8,592 nucleotides of DNA from Dehalococcoidales bacterium. Lineage in GTDB: Bacteria; Chloroflexota; Dehalococcoidia; Dehalococcoidales; UBA5627. The notes under the pieces were generated by a model. The model saw nothing but the letters and a program-made list of their open reading frames with translations. It was not told the DNA's origin and searched no databases. Location of the stretch: contig JAQTVR010000040.1 in the NCBI GenBank assembly GCA_028706995.1, positions 1-8,592 on the forward strand, read 5' to 3'. Made by a program: the position numbers and the translations under genes. Below, piece by piece: positions 7,002-8,592 of this stretch. The number at the start of each line of letters is the position of its first letter. The stretch's first letter is position 1.

Positions 7002-7682
7002 TTATATTATAAATAACTCTTTATAGAACCGACAGATATCGTTAAGGCAGCATTTCCGACAAAGTGGTTTTTTATTACATGCCTCTTTAGCCAGTTTCAC
7101 AAGCAGGGCGTGGTATTCATTATAAATCACGACATCCGCCTTCAGGTGTACCATAAAGAGTCTTTGGTAGTCGTCATAACTATTATCTTTTAACATCAGC
7201 CCGATTCGGCTGATGATACGGCGGGTATAGGTATCTATGACAAAAATCGGCTTTTTCACTACATATAGCAGGATGGAATCGGCTGTTTCAGGACCGATAC
7301 CGTAAACGGAAAGGAACTGCTCACGCAGGCTCTTCGTATCACATTCAGCCATTTTGTCGATGTTATCGGCAAAAGTAGCCCCCAGCCAGTAAGCCAGTGA
7401 TTTAAGCTTGCGTGCCTTCACATTATAATAACCGCTGGGCTTGATAATCTGTGCGAGGTCTGAGAAAGACACATTCCTTATTGATTCAGGTGAAAGTACC
7501 TGAGCCGCTTTTAAGTTATCGATTGCTTTTTCTACATTTATCCATGCAGTAGACTGGGTGAGCACCGCTCCCACCATTACTTCGAAGGGTGATGGAGCCG
7601 GCCACCACTGTTGCGGCCCGTAAGCGGTCATCAGCCGTTGGTAGATTTCTTTTAATAAATGGTCTGTTACTTCATCATTCAT
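7002..7682 (-). CDS. Endonuclease III-family DNA glycosylase (HhH-GPD, 4Fe-4S; MagIII-like)
   Basis: 226-residue base-excision-repair glycosylase. The HhH-GPD core contains VLTQSTAW (40-47), the helix-hairpin-helix GIGPETAD (128-135) and the catalytic aspartate D150 in FVIDTYTRR. A C-terminal 4Fe-4S cluster motif has C202, C208, C211 and C217 (spacing 5-2-5; the usual Nth spacing is 6-2-5). At the position of the Nth lysine nucleophile (the K of GVGRKTA), this protein has E132. It should therefore be a monofunctional glycosylase, closer to 3-methyladenine glycosylase MagIII-type proteins than to bifunctional Nth. The substrate is inferred. ATG 7682 is the only sensible start, since an in-frame stop lies just upstream. 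The ribosome binding site is weak. A perfect extended -10 promoter lies 26 nt upstream, so the gene seems to have its own promoter. Confidence 0.88.
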   Translation of the reverse strand: MNDEVTDHLLKEIYQRLMTAYGPQQWWPAPSPFEVMVGAVLTQSTAWINVEKAIDNLKAAQVLSPESIRNVSFSDLAQIIKPSGYYNVKARKLKSLAYWLGATFADNIDKMAECDTKSLREQFLSVYGIGPETADSILLYVVKKPIFVIDTYTRRIISRIGLMLKDNSYDDYQRLFMVHLKADVVIYNEYHALLVKLAKEACNKKPLCRKCCLNDICRFYKELFII

Positions 7683-7707
7683 AGAGGCACCGGATCATCC
7701 CCAGAGA

Positions 7708-7716
7708 ATTATATCA
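7708..7716 (-). promoter_or_regulatory. Extended -10 promoter of the DNA glycosylase gene
   Basis: On the minus strand the sequence reads TGATATAAT, a perfect extended -10 element (TG-N-TATAAT). No good -35 box lies 16-18 nt upstream (only ATTTTA-like sequence), which extended -10 promoters tolerate. Transcription would begin near 7701, giving a leader of about 19 nt before ATG 7682. The element lies just past the terminator of the preceding minus-strand gene, consistent with a fresh transcription unit. Confidence 0.7.
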
Positions 7717-7740
7717 CGGAACATAGAATTTAAAATTGAT

Positions 7741-7774
7741 TAACGGGGTTGTATTTAAAAGATCAACCCCGTTA
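7741..7774 (-). terminator. Intrinsic terminator after the citrate/homocitrate synthase-like gene
   Basis: TAACGGGGTTG (7741-7751) and CAACCCCGTTA (7764-7774) form a perfect 11-bp stem around a 12-nt loop. In the minus direction it starts 40 nt after the synthase stop and is followed by ATCAATTTTAAATT, a moderate U-rich tract. In the plus direction no T-run follows. It therefore most likely ends minus-strand transcription entering from the right, upstream of the glycosylase promoter. Confidence 0.75.
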
Positions 7775-7814
7775 GTTGTAAAGAGTTACTCATAGTTACA
7801 GGCTAAATGGTTTA

Positions 7815-8592
7815 TTATTCCAGCGGAGTCAAAGTCAGCAGCTTTTTGGCAATATCCGGATATTCGGTGATAAACTTCAATTCATCTTCCGTAAGGGGTT
7901 TTTGTGCTTCTACGTTGGCGTATCTGACCAGTTCCAAAACCCTGTTAGCCTCTTCTCTACTGGCAAATGTGATAGACATCTTGCCCATTATATGGCTGAA
8001 ACCGGAAATACCGCTGTATTCCCCGGCACAGATCTCCCTGCCGGTCTCAACCAGTTCAGGATCACCTCTCCCAAGCTCTTCAAAACTATAAAGTTCATAA
8101 TTTTCGGGATCTTTAAGTACACCATCGGCGTGAATACCGGATTCATGAGCAAATGCATTTGCTCCCACACCCGGTTGATTTATAGGGATAGGAACATGGA
8201 AAGCATAACTGGCGAATTTGGCTATCTTGTAGGCTTTCGAGAGGTCTATGCGATCACCCAGTTGATATTTCTCCCCGAACCCCTTCGATTTGGTAATAGC
8301 AAGAATCGTTGCTATCAGGTCGGCATTTCCACACCTTTCACCTATTCCGTTAACAGTAGTATTTATGTAAGCGTCCTGCCCCCCGTCTATAACCCCCTTT
8401 GCCCCGGCAATCGAAATGGCTACCGCCATTCCCAAGTCACCATGGCAATGCAGCTCGATGGGCAGCCCAATGTTTTCAGCCAATGCCCTGGCAGTTTCGT
8501 AAATAGAGAAGGGATTGTCATAGCCCAGGGTGTCGCAATACCGCAATCTGCAGGCGCCGTGTTCTTTAGCAGCCCGCCCGAATTTAATAAGA
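7815..8592 (-). CDS. Homocitrate/isopropylmalate synthase-family enzyme, candidate Re-citrate synthase (3' part, runs off the right edge)
   Basis: The C-terminal 258 residues are visible. The frame stays open to the window edge, so the true start lies beyond 8592 (codon phase begins at 8591). The family condenses acetyl-CoA with a 2-oxo acid in a divalent-metal TIM barrel. Numbered within the fragment, motifs are RYCDTLG (17-23), the metal-binding HCHGDLGMA (48-56), GIGERCGN (82-89) and AFAHESGIHADG (146-157). A late AGEYSGISGF (189-198) corresponds to the GKHSG region, with Tyr for His. It ends soon after the linker subdomain, so the leucine-regulatory LeuA domain of isopropylmalate synthase is absent; this fits homocitrate synthase/NifV or Re-citrate synthase better. 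In Dehalococcoides and Clostridium kluyveri, proteins of this family are Re-citrate synthases. Citramalate synthase cannot be excluded. Confidence 0.85.
   Translation of the reverse strand, partial: LIKFGRAAKEHGACRLRYCDTLGYDNPFSIYETARALAENIGLPIELHCHGDLGMAVAISIAGAKGVIDGGQDAYINTTVNGIGERCGNADLIATILAITKSKGFGEKYQLGDRIDLSKAYKIAKFASYAFHVPIPINQPGVGANAFAHESGIHADGVLKDPENYELYSFEELGRGDPELVETGREICAGEYSGISGFSHIMGKMSITFASREEANRVLELVRYANVEAQKPLTEDELKFITEYPDIAKKLLTLTPLE

Noticed and set aside
7807..8091. Plus-strand open frame of about 94 codons opposite the synthase gene
   Set aside because: It is an antisense shadow of a clearly conserved coding frame: serine/leucine-rich, no family match, no ribosome binding site.
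1..8592. CRISPR arrays, insertion sequences, phage genes, toxin-antitoxin pairs, tRNA or rRNA
   Set aside because: No regular direct repeats, transposase motifs or RNA gene signatures were seen; the window is almost fully explained by housekeeping-type genes.

Overview
The window is a compact chromosomal stretch of ordinary bacterial housekeeping genes, at roughly 45-50% G+C by eye, with no mobile element, phage gene, CRISPR array, rRNA or tRNA that I can recognise. The gene set points to an anaerobe. It includes a membrane-bound HdrD/CCG-type ETF:quinone oxidoreductase-like protein and a homocitrate/isopropylmalate synthase-family enzyme that could be a Re-citrate synthase. I suspect a Dehalococcoidia-like Chloroflexi; an anaerobic Firmicute is the main alternative. 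This is an inference from gene content and order, not a proven assignment.

Plus strand, 1-6850: an intrinsic terminator (27-60) ends an unseen upstream gene, probably recA. It is followed by recX (RecA regulator), rny (RNase Y), a ymdB-family metallophosphoesterase, a PHP-domain phosphoesterase, a divergent plsY-like glycerol-3-phosphate acyltransferase, and a 678-residue membrane iron-sulfur oxidoreductase. Gaps are short (1-nt overlap to 84 nt), so transcription as one or two units is likely. The rny, ymdB and PHP genes look like an RNA/nucleotide turnover cassette. The plsY-like and oxidoreductase genes are both membrane functions. I see no clear terminator after the last plus-strand gene.

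Minus strand, 8592-6841: the 3' part of the citrate/homocitrate synthase-like gene runs in from the right edge and ends at 7815, followed by an 11-bp-stem terminator (7741-7774). An extended -10 promoter (7708-7716) then drives an endonuclease III-family DNA glycosylase. A possible 51-codon small gene follows it and converges tail to tail with the oxidoreductase gene.

No obviously new multi-gene system is present. The most unusual signal is at the rny-ymdB junction. A perfect Shine-Dalgarno sequence lies far from any start codon, but a 9-bp stem between them would bring it to 8 nt from the GTG that best fits the family. The two genes also share a reading frame separated by a single TAA.
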